This document shows positions 1 to 11,526 of a stretch of 64,000 nucleotides of DNA, piece after piece. The DNA comes from Paramecium octaurelia. Taxonomy: Eukaryota; Ciliophora; Oligohymenophorea; Peniculida; Parameciidae. Where the stretch lies: contig CAJJDP010000006.1 of assembly GCA_905182995.1 (NCBI GenBank), positions 191,163-255,162 of the forward strand, given 5' to 3'. Under the pieces are notes generated by a model. That model did not search any database. It was not told the origin of the DNA and saw only the letters and a list, made by a program, of their open reading frames with translations. A program made the translations under genes and the position numbers. Within the stretch, counting starts at the first letter, position 1. Each line of letters opens with the position of its first letter.

Positions 1-2
1 TC

Positions 3-199
3 TTGGATTTACAGATGATACTATCCTAGAAATCAAAGGATTCCATAACAAAAAAGATAGGAATATAATTATCAAATAAGTATACTTAACTATAGTATTC
101 TCATAGAACTCGGTTTTTGTAATTTTATAAGCTGAAAAAGTCTAGGTCGTTTGTGAATGCCTTGCCAACAACAGAGGTTGGTTATTTAGTCTGCTTTGA
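3..199 (+). other. possible 3' end of an upstream plus-strand gene
   Basis: A plus-strand frame is open from the window edge and runs to a TGA at 197-199. Its first 25 codons look like coding sequence (mixed polar and hydrophobic residues, for example ILEIKGFHNKK). Beyond about position 90 it becomes low-quality and lies antisense to the end of the cyclin gene, so the real stop may come earlier after an intron I could not place. No family is recognised. Confidence 0.3.
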
Positions 200-1212
200 T
201 ATTAAATCAGCAATAGAATCTTGGAATTTAGGTTGGATATTTTCATATAATTCTAGTAAACATTTAGGTCTATAAATATTTGAATAATTATACAATGGGG
301 TTTTTAGACCACATATTTTTCTAACACATCCTATTAGAGATAGAGTCAGTTCAGAAGGATCTTTGTCTAGGTAAGATCCTTCTTTCAATAGGGTCAAACA
401 TAGTTTAGTAAATTATTCTTAAATTTTATTATAAACATTTCTAGAAATAGAAGTAGACTTTTTTGGGGTGGTTTCTACTTATTCTTTAATGTTTTCTTAT
501 TTAGTTTATTGAGTTTGCTATGACTGAGGGATATTCGTTGCTTTTTCTTTCAAAACTGCATCAGTTTAGGATAACTCATCTTATTCGTATACGATTCCTA
601 ATGATATTACAGTCTCAGCCCAGTCTATTAAAGTAGTGTATTATAAATTCCAGTTAAACTATTTGATTATTTAACATTCACATTTTCTGAAATCTATAGT
701 TGCATATGGTAGATAAGTATATCTTCTGAGTTTGCTGATGAAAGGGATTCTTTCATCTAATTCTATTGATTTAGCTATATTTAAATTAAGAATGGGAATT
801 ACCTGCTAGCATTAAGCAAGTGGCTCCATACAATCTAAATTGAATTGGGTCTACCTTTTTTTATGATACAAAATAATCTAAGAATTGAACAGCTAAGAAG
901 AGAGAATTAATAGACAAACCAAGTTTTTCACTCCATTCCATCATGTAATCGATCAAAGATATACGTTGCTATGGTTAATTATAATATTGATACTCTTTAG
1001 TAATCTTATGGTAATTGGGCAACAGGAACTGATCTATTCCATTGACTTTTTAGATTTTAGATGGGATTGATATAGCCAGGAAATGAAAATTTGGCTGATT
1101 TTATAGCCACATTTCCATCTTATGGCATATGGATTCCGCAAAGTTTGCAAAAGAACTTATTGTTATAAGGGACAGGATTAGTATGTTAACATTGATTTTG
1201 TTTGCACTCCAT
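101..1212 (-). CDS. cyclin (cyclin-box protein) with N-terminal Cys cluster
   Basis: Predicted 352-residue cyclin, an activating partner of a cyclin-dependent kinase. Two introns (25 and 28 nt, both GTA...TAG) must be removed; the remaining 1,059 nt are an exact reading frame ending in TGA. A cyclin box covers about residues 75-190: an SLIDYMMEW segment, LAVQFLDYF, then LYGATCLMLAAK, matching the usual helices 1-3, followed by a WNL helix. A weaker second cyclin-like segment follows (about 230-330). The start is the ATG at 1212, just before CKQNQC. Unusual: the N-terminus carries C3, C8, H10, C22, C25 and H28, arranged like a small zinc-binding module, which typical cyclins do not have. Which cyclin class it belongs to is not resolved; A/B-like is my guess. 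The minus-strand IST1 gene lies upstream. Confidence 0.85.
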
Positions 1213-1349
1213 GAAATTTAACGTTTAATTTTTTATTAATAAAATTTATAATAATAAGAAATTGGTAGTGTTTATACTTTAAATATTTTTGGTTAATTTA
1301 TCAGTACTTTAAATCCTAATAATAATAAATAGCTAGCATTATCAATTAG

Positions 1350-1730
1350 ATGATGATACATATTTACAGTGTTTACTGTAAACTACAATCACATTATACT
1401 TTTACTTAGCTCCTTGAAGAATCAAATAAATGGAAAAGGTTCAACGACACTAACGCTATAATGTTTGTAGACATTCAACTATCCAAACCATAAATTATTG
1501 TGAGATTCTTGTGTTTTATATTTTAAGTTAAAAAAAATCATCCTTATTATGAGATCTACATGAGTTTTTTTATTAGTATGGGGAAATTAGCTATTAAAGA
1601 GGAGGCCAAAAATTTTACTATTTTAATTATCAAATAGACAATTCAGTTAAGCCAGAATTTAATATAAATAATTATTATTAGCTTTAATAAGGATAAATTG
1701 AGGTATCTAATTGTCCTCAAATATGGATGA
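1350..1730 (+). pseudogene. degenerate ubiquitin-specific-protease-like fragment
   Basis: A 126-codon frame without TGA that resembles only the C-terminal end of a USP/UBP catalytic domain: an SHYTFTQ segment near residue 14, then NKWKRFNDTNAIMF, which matches the W-x-x-FND stretch after the catalytic His. About 30 residues later comes HPYYEIYM, resembling the usual AYxLxY end. The conserved Gly-His-Tyr is imperfect and no Cys box lies upstream. From 1600 to 1830 another plus frame also looks coding, and more broken coding-like pieces continue to about 2230. I read this as a decaying gene, as expected after genome duplication in Paramecium. Alternatively it is a gene whose introns I could not place. 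Confidence 0.35.
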
Positions 1731-2318
1731 TTTAAGTTAAATAAGTTAACACAGTAGTCATATATGGATAACATTGTCTAGGCATTTTTTTCAACAGAGC
1801 TCTCTCACTTGATTTGCTGTAATTTAAATGAATTTTTCAATAATAAGAAAATTTGGATTGGATGGAACCCTATAAACTTCATAAAAAGCATGCTATTATC
1901 CAGAATTGAAATTTTTATTTTTCACTCACTTATATAAATTTTGGTAACTAATTAAGATAGATTAAATTGGTTTGATCAATTTATTTATTAACTTCTCCAG
2001 GATCTTCAAATTGCTCAGGTACATCGTAAGAGAAGATTTTTCTGATTTCATTTTGGATTTTAGATTAAAAATACCTAGATATATACAACTTTCTAGCAAG
2101 GACTATAATATTAATTTGATATTGTGGCAGAAATCATAAAAATATATCTTTCTACAATTAATCAATGAGAAAACTCAGCTGAGAATCCTTTTGGCAAAAA
2201 TTGCTGTTATTTAGTTTACTCAGAATTTTTATTAGAATTGTTTGTAAATTTTGTTTAATAATTAAAAATATCAAAAATTTTATACAAATTTATTAATAGA
2301 ATAAATGTATGATTTATC
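1731..2318. other. no intact gene; broken coding-like pieces
   Basis: Between the USP-like relic and the end of the IST1 gene the plus strand holds short open stretches in different frames, separated by TGA. They include a Gln/Leu-rich piece near 1985-2050 and a helix-like piece near 2110-2160. They probably belong to the same decayed gene. I see no RNA gene or mobile element. Confidence 0.4.
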
Positions 2319-4030
2319 TCATAAACTTAAACCTACCATCTGCAATTGTTGCAATGATTAATTAATAGATTATTAAAAACCAGTCTTGAATTTATGTAAA
2401 ATCTCTAAAGACCTCAAATCGTGATTTATTTATACAGGAACATTTTGGGGATTCTAATTTATTTGAGGAGGTTAACTGTTATTCATACCTTACCCAATTG
2501 CAGTAGTTTCATCTAATAATAAAATTATTTTAATACTTTAATTTGATTGATTTTGTGATGGAGACTGTTCAGCAACATTTCCATTTCCGTTTTTACTTTG
2601 ATCTAAGGGTATATTGGGTTAAGTAAATGATTATTAAGGTATTGCAGGTAATTCTATCATCTTTTAATTATTTGACTAATTAAGAATTGCAAATGGATCT
2701 ATTTATTATTATTATTATGATTAAAATTAGGATTATTATTATTATTAAGGTACAATATTATTATTTTAAGGTTGTGAAGAGTTATATATTGATTATTATG
2801 GTTATGGGTAATTATAGTTTGAATTTTACTTTGGATTCATTCCAATTTATGGTTGAGAAATCTAAGGCTAATAAACAGTTGGATTATTTAAATATATATT
2901 TTGCTAGCTAAATTATTATATCTATCCATAGGGATTAGAGTTTTATAATGAATTAGGATTGATAGAATTTTACTAAGTTTAGGCTTATGATTAATTTTGA
3001 TATGATTATTAATAATTACCTTATTATTATTGCTGAGGATATGGTTGTTGTGCTTATTATAATCCATTATTTTAAGAATATGCTCCTTATTATGGGAATC
3101 CACTATATTATAGTTATCCTCCTTATTATGGATACCCGTTTTATTATTGTGGGTATCCATTTTATTATTGTGGATACCCATTTTATTATTATGGATATCC
3201 TCCTTACTATGGATATCCTCCTTACTATGAATAACCGCCTTACTATGGATAACCACCTTATTATGGAAAACCACCTTATTATGGATATCCACCTTATTAA
3301 GGATAGCCACTTTATTAATGTGTAGGATATTAGTTAGGAACCCAAGATTGTTATTATTATTATGGTTAATAGTTCACTCCTGGTACATCAAGTATCTAGT
3401 ATTTCTTACTAAAGTCTTAAGCATATTTTAGAACAGAAGGGGATTGTAGATTTAAAATGCCAAATAATAATTTAGCACTAGGATCAACTGATCTTTCATA
3501 GGTTTTGGCAATATCACATCCATAATATTCATTTAATTATAATTTGAGATCTACTGCCCCTCTTATATCATAGGTATTTTCGATATAATAACACACACTG
3601 GCAATATAACTAAATTTAGGAATATCAATGTTACGGAATAAATTATTAGACTCTGTTGGGGTCACCTTAACTTGCTACAATTTAACTTTTGAATTGATCA
3701 ATATTGTTGATTTGTCTAAAAAGAATAACATGCATTTAAATACATAATGGCCTTATCATAGGCTTCAATGGTATTAACGATATTAACAATTCTGATGATT
3801 TGAATTTCTTCATCCTTCCTATTTCTCTAAGGAGCCTTGAGCATATTCAGTAACTTGCTTTCTTACTATATAGCCTCATTAAATTTTTTTTGTCTGTCAT
3901 GGTTAATGTATTCTTTAGATTTCAAGAATAACATTGTAAGTTGTTCCTAAGATAGGATCAATAAAAATACAATTGTGAGAGTGATCTTCTTTTTGGGTTC
4001 TTCCTTTTTTTTTGATCTAAATAAATTCAT
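2319..4030 (-). CDS. IST1: IST1-type ESCRT-III-associated protein with Pro-Gln-Gly-Tyr repeat tail
   Basis: Predicted about 554 residues. IST1 proteins bind ESCRT-III filaments and the Vps4 ATPase in multivesicular-body formation and membrane scission. The N-terminal 190 residues fit this family: a basic start (MNLFRSKKKEE), a helix with EIQIIRIVNIVNTIEAYDKA corresponding to the IRVE-x-II...EAYEI region, IDIPKFSYIAS, YYG, then DPSAKLLFGILNLQSPS and KKYQILDVPG as in the family's end. The tail is extremely Gln-rich, with GGYPQQ-type repeats at about 3085-3305. Introns: 24 nt near 3970 and probably 24 nt near 2520. Oddity: the frame breaks by one base at an A5 run (3718-3722); one extra base restores a continuous IST1 domain (see findings). 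The start at 4030 was chosen because the next in-frame ATG would remove the basic N-terminus. Confidence 0.75.
3085..3305 (-). repeat. tandem GGYPQQ / QQNGYPQ coding repeat
   Basis: About a dozen 18-21-bp units inside the IST1-like gene. Read on the minus strand with the ciliate code they give GGYPQQ, GGFPQQ and QQNGYPQ units, nearly every Gln being TAA or TAG. The plus strand of the same bases reads as a Gly-Tyr-Pro-Pro-Tyr repeat, but that frame is closed by a TGA at 3034. Such P/Q/G/Y repeats are flexible tails in many eukaryotic trafficking proteins. Confidence 0.85.
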
Positions 4031-4122
4031 GTTGGATGAATTAAATAATATAGAAAAAATATTAAAATCCACCTAAGTAGAGAGTATATTAATTAATAAA
4101 ATAATATTGAATGTTCTAACAA

Positions 4123-7100
4123 TCACTTTAATAGTGCATTCTATCTGCTTATCAGTTTCTTGATTGAGGAATTAACATTAGTTTATTTCTATTTAATCTT
4201 TCCACCAAAGATTTATGCTAACATCAACAAATCAGGAGTTGCATTTTCTATATTAAAATAATGAATAAATACCTTCCTCATATACCAAACAGAAACAGAA
4301 GGATTTAGCCTTAGGATCTGAAGCAGGATCATGTCCTTGTGCAACTGCAGACAAATAATTACTCAAGGCACACAAAACATCAGATGCATTTTCTACAGTG
4401 ATTTCAACTACTTTTGGACATCTAAAATATAATGTGTGAGATAAATACTTCTTCTTTTCTACGGGTTCAGATGGGATCAATTCCTTGGAGTCATCATATT
4501 CATAGACTGGTCTTGGGAAATATCCGAAAGCTATTGTGAAATATTAATATAATTAATACTGTAATCATAACTGGATGTTCTGTATGATCCATCGAAGAAA
4601 TTCAACATGAATCCTTAAACCTTGCCATTGAAAGGTGGATAGAACTTATCTTATCCCAAATAGAAATAAATTTTGCTGGCATAATAGTGTCTAACATCCT
4701 TGAATTCCATTTGAGCCATCTCATGTGTGAATTCCATATATCCATAAGCCTTGTTCAAATGTCTACTGTATCCAAAGTAAACATAGAACCACTCAGTCAA
4801 TTTATTACCATACTTAACCATCTTGCAATCATTAACCTTTGATTTACTAAAATAATTAAACTAAATACCCATTGGCAGTCTTGTAAGAATATGTACAAAA
4901 GGCAACATGTCCTTATAAGTTATCTTCATCTCCAACAAAGAAAGAAAGTCCTCTGTCTCCAAGGATTCTGAAATTTTGATTAGTTTCTTAATTATTGGTA
5001 GTCCATCTAAATCCTGAATGCCAGATATTTTAGTCATTTGGTTTTTCCCATTTGAACCAACCACTGGCTGAATATTCATCTGGTAACATGGGCTTTTTAT
5101 TTTCAAAAACACTGTCATAATCAAATGAAGCTGGAGATACAAAAGTTCTCTCCTTTTCAATTGGAATTGTTAATCTCTTGCCACTGTAAATGTTTTTAGG
5201 AATTCCATAGCATTTAGTAACAAATTCAGTGAATTCAGTTGCTTATGTGTACAATTCATCATTGAATGCAAATACTCTAGCAATCTAACCATTAAATGAT
5301 TTAACATCCCCATCTGGTCCACCAATCACCAATTGATAAGATTCTTCTAATGTGAAATTGACATCGAATTCAACAGTCTCAACATCTTATCCTTAAATTT
5401 AGGCAAATCCTGTAACTTTTTGGTTGGAAATACCAAAGTATACAAGTACCCATTGTCCTTCAATATCACCATGACCAGCATTCTTGTAAGTTTCAACACC
5501 ATTCTCATCAAATGAACTGAAATGGAATCCTCCTTATCCCACATAGAATTTCAATGCATTTCCTAATCCAGCAACAAAGAACTTAGTTTCTTAACTTAAT
5601 CCTTCAGGAACAGCATCTGGGAATTTTGATAACCATCTGAAATAGAATGATAATCCAATAATTTAGGTTTCTGTAACTGGTAAATCACTTACTGCTACTG
5701 GTTCTGTACTCTACCAACTAATATCCAAAACATCTTCAGGCACTTTTCTGCATCCTTCTGGTAATACTTCTTATTCTTCATCCTATTAATCATCTGGTAC
5801 AGGTTCATCACCAACATTGCTCTCCTCAGCACTTGTTGTTTCTTCAGCCGTGGTAGTTTCTTCGCCTGGCGCGGCTTCTTCACCTGGAGCTGTAGTTTCT
5901 TCTGTTGCAGGAACTTCACCATTTGATTCTTCTTCAAACTCTAAAGGTTCTCCAACTGAGCTTTCTGTCTCTTCGGCATCTGGTTATTATTATTATTATT
6001 CTTCTCCTGGTTATTCACCACCAATTTGCTCTTCTTCTGTTTCTCCTGGGACTTAAGTGTCTTCCTTTTAAGTACCCTCTTCGCTAGCCTCTTCACCAGC
6101 CTCTTCACCAACTTCTTCATCAAATGCTTCCTCTTCTTAGTCCAATTCTTCTTCTTCACAGGCTTCTTCTTCTGCAGGTACTTCTATATCAATCTCTTCA
6201 GCTGGTTCATCTATTTATAATTCCTCCTCTTCAGGAGCAGCAACTGTTTCTTCAGCTGCCTCAGCTACACCTTCTTCAGCTACCTCAGCTACACCTTCTT
6301 CAGCAAAACCCTCTTCAACACTCTCAGCCTATCCTTCTTCTGCACTCTCAGCTTATCCTTCTTCTGCAGCCTCAGCCTATCCTTCTTCAGCACTCTCAGG
6401 TTAGCCTTCTTCAGCAGCCTATCCTTCTTCTGCACCTTGTACAGCATTTTCTTCAGATTCTTCCCCTGGTACTTGAATCTCAATTTCTTCTTCAGGTTCT
6501 GTAATTTCTTCAGGTTAATTCACTTCTTCTTATGTTTCTTCTTCAGCTGTTTGTGCTTATTCTTCTGCTCCTGCTTCTTCTGCTTAAACACCTTCTTCTT
6601 CTGCTTAAACACCTGCTTCTTCTTCTGCGGCTGGAGTATCAACTCCCTCTTCAGCTTTTGTTTCTTCAGGTGATCCTTCTTATTCTTCTGCAGCAGCTGG
6701 TTCAGCTTCTTCAGCAGCAGGAGATCCTTCTTCTGGTTATTCTTCATCAGCTTCTCCTTCTTCTGGTTTAGTTGAATCATCTGGAGTAACTGGAGGTTAT
6801 TAATCCCCTTATTCCTCTTCGGCAGTATCTACTGTTTCTTCTGTGATGATTTCTTCTACAGGTTCTTCAGATTCCTTTTGATCATCTGGTATTGGGTCAG
6901 TTGAAGGTTTTGGGACTGGATCTGTAGAAGGAACTTCTGTTGGTGTTGTAGTTGGTTCAGGTTACTATGGAGTATCACAACTTTCATCTCCTTTGATATC
7001 AATGGTACCTCCACATCCAGCTCTGATGACTTAGAGATCATGTATTTTCCCTTTAATTTTAATTACAGTTATTGGATGTTATTGGCATTAGGATTAAACA

Positions 7101-7531
7101 TTTCTAAGGGAAAGGATGAAATAAGATAGCAATTTTAAAAGAGCATCACAATTGTCATCAGATTTCTTGAGACATCCGCATTATTGCTTGAGTGCTTCAA
7201 CTTCAGCTAAACCTATCTATGTGGATGTTTTTGGTAATTTTAGTTGACTCAATGATTTGATCACTTATTTATGTGATGCTTTGAGGCCCACTTTAGCTTG
7301 GATGCCTTGAAGTACTTTAATATCATGATCAATGTAATCTTTATGTTCCAACAAGTCTTGCCATTAAGACAAGGAATTCTCCATCTGGATGAATTCAGAC
7401 TACGGACGTGAACAATCAAATTAGGATGTGTCCAAAGAATTCATTTACTCTAAACTCATAAGGGTCAGAGACTCCTCCAAGCCATGTACTAATGTAATGG
7501 CAACGATCAACAGCAAATATGAGTTTTTCAT
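4123..7531 (-). CDS. large secreted protein: signal peptide, Glu-rich region, lectin/LamG-like C-terminal part
   Basis: Predicted 1,110 residues; removing introns of 22, 29 and 25 nt leaves exactly 3,333 nt to the TGA. Residues 1-17 (MKNSYLLLIVAITLVHG) are a clear signal peptide. Residues 20-190 are helical with paired Cys (CGC, DNCD). About residues 190-610 are acidic low-complexity sequence with degenerate AEEG(Q/V) repeats mixed with Thr/Pro. From about 640 onward two beta-rich stretches follow (SFYFRWLSKFPDA..., KFYVGQGG, WVLVYFG, and again SASGWFKW, FFVGDEDN, WFYVYFGYSR). They resemble concanavalin A-like/LamG folds seen in ciliate surface or secretory proteins. A Cys-rich end follows (FRCPKV, FCFCLVYEEG). 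The exact family is not recognised. A secreted or trichocyst/surface matrix role is inference from the signal peptide and acidic region. Confidence 0.8.
5690..6960 (-). repeat. Glu/Ala-rich degenerate repeat region
   Basis: Coding low-complexity sequence within the secreted protein. On the minus strand it reads as runs of GAA/GAG with Ala, Gly, Gln, Val and Thr/Pro, including several near-copies of an AEEGQ(A/P)E unit between about 6250 and 6420. On the plus strand the same bases give Leu- or Ser/Cys-rich frames, which are shadows. Confidence 0.8.
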
Positions 7532-7682
7532 TTAATAACAAAAATATTAAAAAACGACTATCCATCAATGCAAGATGAAATTTATAATTAGTTTTTTCTG
7601 GAGATCAATTTATTTTTATTCCTCAGATTCATTTTATCTTATATTCAATAGAATACCATTTTAGATCATAATTATTAATTTT

Positions 7683-8523
7683 ATGTAGCCACTCAAAAAT
7701 CCATTTGGTATTATAGATCCAAATGAAAAGCCAAAGCAAATCCATAGTAATCCCTTTGACATATGTATCACTTTTGTTGATAATTACAGAAAATGAAGAT
7801 TTGAATGAAACTATTAAATTAGGTGACAACGTGGAAAATCAAGAGGAGAATCATTTATTGTTTGACTCATCAAAATCGCAACCTCAAGAATACAATGAAG
7901 ACATACCGCTATTAGAAGGTAATCCAATAGACCCAACGATAAATTAGACCTTGATATAACATCGCCATTGCTCATTAAATAAAGGATTATGAGTGTTCTT
8001 TTATTCTAAAAATGTGATAGTGAGTATTTGGAAGATCCAGATCTCTCAGGTCCAGTCCTAATTGTTGCAGCATTAGGCTTATTACCACTATTGGTAAATA
8101 CTTATTTAATTCAAAAGACAGGAAAAGTGCATTTCAATTATATTTATGGGATTGGATTGTGGGGCTGGATGTTGCTCTATTTATTAATGAACTTTATGAT
8201 TCAACAACAAGGGAAGCAGATAGAGTTCTATAAGATATTGAGTTATTTGGGTTATGGACTGGCACCCATAGTATTGTTGACATTTCTCAGCGTGTTTTTG
8301 TAACTGAAGTATTAAATAATCATTCATTTTAATTAGTTCATCATTTGGATATGCATTAGCTATTGTTTGTGCAGTCTGGTCTACTGCCAGTGTTTCAAAA
8401 ACCTTTGATACTGTAAAAATATAAAATAACTATCAGATTTTAGCATTGCAACATAGAAGATTCTTAATAGCCTATCCCTTATTTCTATTCTATTGCACAT
8501 TTGTAATTATAACAATATTTTGA
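7683..8523 (+). CDS. Yip1-family (YIPF5/7-like) Golgi membrane protein
   Basis: Predicted 241 residues. Yip1 proteins are multi-pass membrane proteins of ER exit sites and Golgi that bind Ypt/Rab GTPases. The model uses four introns (25, 29, 37 and 24 nt; two end in CAG) and leaves exactly 726 nt. Residues about 1-85 are polar and cytosolic; a DLSGPVL motif then opens the membrane domain, followed by GKVHFNYIYGIGLWGW, which matches the conserved G-K-IHFGYIYGFG segment. Further hydrophobic helices are LSYLGYGLAPIVLL, ALAIVCAVWST and LIAYPLFLFYC. Length is close to YIPF5 (about 257). The start is the first ATG in the gap after the secreted-protein gene. It converges with POC1, 55 bp away. Confidence 0.85.
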
Positions 8524-8578
8524 TGAGCAACGTATGTAGATAAATATAAATCATAAAAATTCATATATATTAATTAGT

Positions 8579-10603
8579 TCATTCTTACGCTCCTTGATCT
8601 TAATATCTGATTTCCTCCTCTCCTTGATTTCCTTGTTCATCTTAAAAGTCCTCCTAAACTGGGTGTTCTTCCTCTTGAATTTCTACTTATTAGCCTTGAT
8701 GCTCCTGTTATTGTTGTACATCCTATTCATCTTACTCATCCTATTATTCCTATTATTCTTCTTCATCTTCATTAACTTCCCTTATAAACTAATCATTATC
8801 TTGTTAATTTTCCATGACTTCCCTTTAAACTTACTCTAGTTATTCCCTCCAATCACCTAAATTATTCAATTGTTCTTATAAGTTTTATCTCTAAGTGAAT
8901 GTCAATGAAAATGTATTATTATAATTGTTTTTATTGCTTAAAGTGCCATCCAAAGCTCCAGTTTGAAAGATATTCTACTCACCTGTAACATTGAAAGTTT
9001 GTTGATTTTAATCACTTTCCAATAGATGTTCTTGTTGCAATTTGAATTTTTCTTCCTCATATTCTTATTTCAACTTCTATTCACTTTCTTCTGGAAAATC
9101 TTCTAATTCCCCATCCCTCATAAAAGATCCTGTTCCAAAGACAGGTTCCTGATCTTGTAATTGTTACTATTGCTACAAAGTCAATTAATTGTTGTTCTAT
9201 TATTGCTTGTTCCTATAGTTCTCCCAAACAGCTGCCTTCTAATAGGGTTCCTTATATTAATCTTCATAAACACCAAGTATTGATTTGACTCTCTCATTCT
9301 AAAATATCAATATGTAATATTAATACCTATAATAACTTCTTCACTTGATCTTCATTTGATGTGATTCTCTTATCGATTGATACAATCAATTAAGTAACTT
9401 GATCCATTTAAGATACAATTTTCTCAAATTTTGTTGATAACATTTAAGCTAAAGGACTTTGATGAGTCTGATTAATCAAAAGAGATTAATTGGTTTGGTT
9501 TTCATAATTGATTTTATTTTGCTATTTATTGGCTTTGAATGTAGTTTGAGGAACCTTAAATTAATTTGAAGATGATAATGTCTATGAATCATTATTTGAT
9601 ATATTCTTGTCAACAAAGTTAATAACATTACAAGGTTTCATGTTTTCATCAAAATTAGATTACCAAACTAATACATTTGAATCCAATCCAGCCGAAGCAA
9701 AATAATCACCTGCATAATTAAATTAGACTTATTTAATAGGTTAAGAATGGGAATATAGTGACCATGCCAATCTTCCTTGTCTTAGATCAAATATCTTTAG
9801 ATTGCTTTCATCATCACCAGACAATAGAAAATTGCCACTAGGATGAGTATTAATTGTATTTACTGATTTCTTACTACACTCATAATATTAAATTAATCTC
9901 ATTGAACGAGCATCCCATAATTTAATTTTGCCATCCATTTAACCTGCACATATTGTAGTTCCATCACTTATCCAATCAATTGTATATATTGAATCTTCAC
10001 ATTTGAACTTCTGCAATTCTTTAGATAAATTGACATCCCATAAACGAACTGTTGAATCATCTGATCCAGACACAACTAATCTAGAATCTGGAGACAATTT
10101 CGCTTATCTGACCCAATTAGTATGTCCTGCCAATGAAAACATAAAGTTGTTCTTTAATACATTCCATCCCTTTATTGTTTTATCATCTGATGAGGATACA
10201 ATCATACTGCTATCTGAAGAGAATGATAGAGATCTCACACTTCCAATGTGTCCTTTAATTGCTGTGCACTTTCCTAAACTATTCAGTTCATATTAATATA
10301 AAATTACACAGAATTCTTCCACAACCGAATAGTCCTGTCTTCTCCACCACTTGCTATTATTTAACCATCTGGTGAAAATTGCACACTGTACACTGCTCCT
10401 TTATGTCCATTAAATTTAAATGGCCTTCCTTGTGGTTTAAAACTATAGACATGTATTATTGATTCATTTCCGCCCGATGCTAATTATCTCATTTATGGAT
10501 CAAATGATAGACAATATGTCTTTTCATGTCCTCTATATGATCGAGACAATTGTGGATCTTGCAATGTCTATATATGTCGGACAATCCCTTTCGGTTCTTC
10601 CAT
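8579..10603 (-). CDS. POC1: POC1 centriole/basal-body WD40 protein
   Basis: Predicted 655 residues, after introns of 29 and 28 nt (exact frame, 1,968 nt). POC1 is a core component of centrioles and basal bodies needed for their stability and ciliary assembly. Residues about 15-315 form seven WD40 repeats, for example [43 protein letters not shown] and [18 protein letters not shown]. The order and the KPQ-R between repeats one and two match animal POC1. About residues 380-415 (FEKIVSQMDQVTQLIVSID...) match the C-terminal coiled POC1 motif, separating it from generic WD40 proteins. After that comes a long Gln/Glu-rich tail that is specific to this sequence. The start ATG at 10603 precedes [10 protein letters not shown] large upstream gap leaves room for its promoter. 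Confidence 0.92.
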
Positions 10604-11526
10604 TAATTTGAATTTAAATTATATAAATAATCGTATATAACACTTGATAATAATTAATTTAATTGGGAGCAGTATTATACAAATGTAAAGTAGTTAAATT
10701 TTTTGTCTCAATTAAAAGGTCTCAAATATGAGAATATTAAAAATAATTGAAAAGATTATATACATCCTGCTATCTGATTATTTGCACTTTAATAATAAAT
10801 AATTACAAATTGTATCTTTTCGAAAATAATCACAATTTATTAATCAATATAATTTAATATACTGATGTGTGATAATCTTAAAAACAATATTATTTATTTT
10901 TAAAAATAGTCACAACTTCAGGAATACTGGATGTAAATTTGATTTATTTCCATCTCCAAAAGTTTATATCATCGTTGATATCAGAATAAACACTCACTTA
11001 TAATAAATTATTTAAAATGATTTTGAATTATTTAATAAAAAATACAGTGTAGAAATTACACAATACTTTATTAAAATCATTCTGTAATTATTTTAAGTAG
11101 TAAATGTTTTTTCGGAAAAATTTAAATATCAAATAAATGTGCCAATAAGCCATTTTAAGCGCTTTCTTTAGGATTATTGAAAAAAAAAAAAATTCCCCCT
11201 TGGAAAGTTTCGAAACCTAGAGGAATATGACTTTCAAAAGGCTTGTTAGTATTTTGATTATAATGTGTATAATATATATGTGTATAATGACAACTCTTTG
11301 TTCTTTAGTCTATGTGGAAAGGCTGATCGGGTATCTGTAAATAATTTTAGATAGCGTATTAATTTAAATTATACCCGATTTCATTATTTTATTTAATAAA
11401 TATCACTCTTTTTCCAAGGAGAGAAATCAAAGAAAGGTATTGTTATACAGCAAGAATATTGAACGATATTCTTTCGTATTCCTATATACATTTATAATTT
11501 GCTATTTCAAGTATATTATTTTAGGA
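10604..11526. other. long intergenic gap between divergent genes, with one inverted repeat
   Basis: Over 900 bp of very A+T-rich sequence between the starts of POC1 (minus) and the 4CXXC_R1 gene (plus); unusually long for this window. I find no convincing open frame. The only structured element is a pair of 9-base inverted arms, atcgggtat at 11326-11334 and atacccgat at 11371-11379, with a 36-base A+T-rich loop. Slightly upstream (about 11160-11230) is a more G+C-rich patch with a poly-A run. An unrecognised non-coding RNA or shared promoter region are both possible. Confidence 0.4.

Noticed and set aside
2987..3325. Plus-strand Gly-Tyr-Pro-Pro-Tyr or Ile/Leu-rich repeat protein
   Set aside because: These are shadow frames of the minus-strand GGYPQQ repeats; the plus frame is closed by TGA at 3034 and has no domain, whereas the minus frame continues an IST1 domain.
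5817..6780. Several Leu-, Ser- and Cys-rich plus-strand frames
   Set aside because: Mirror images of the GAA/GAG-rich coding strand of the secreted protein; no start context or conservation.
8594..8839. Hydrophobic plus-strand frame that could pass for a membrane protein
   Set aside because: It is antisense to the Gln/Glu-rich tail of POC1 (TTA/CTT reading of TAA/AAG codons).
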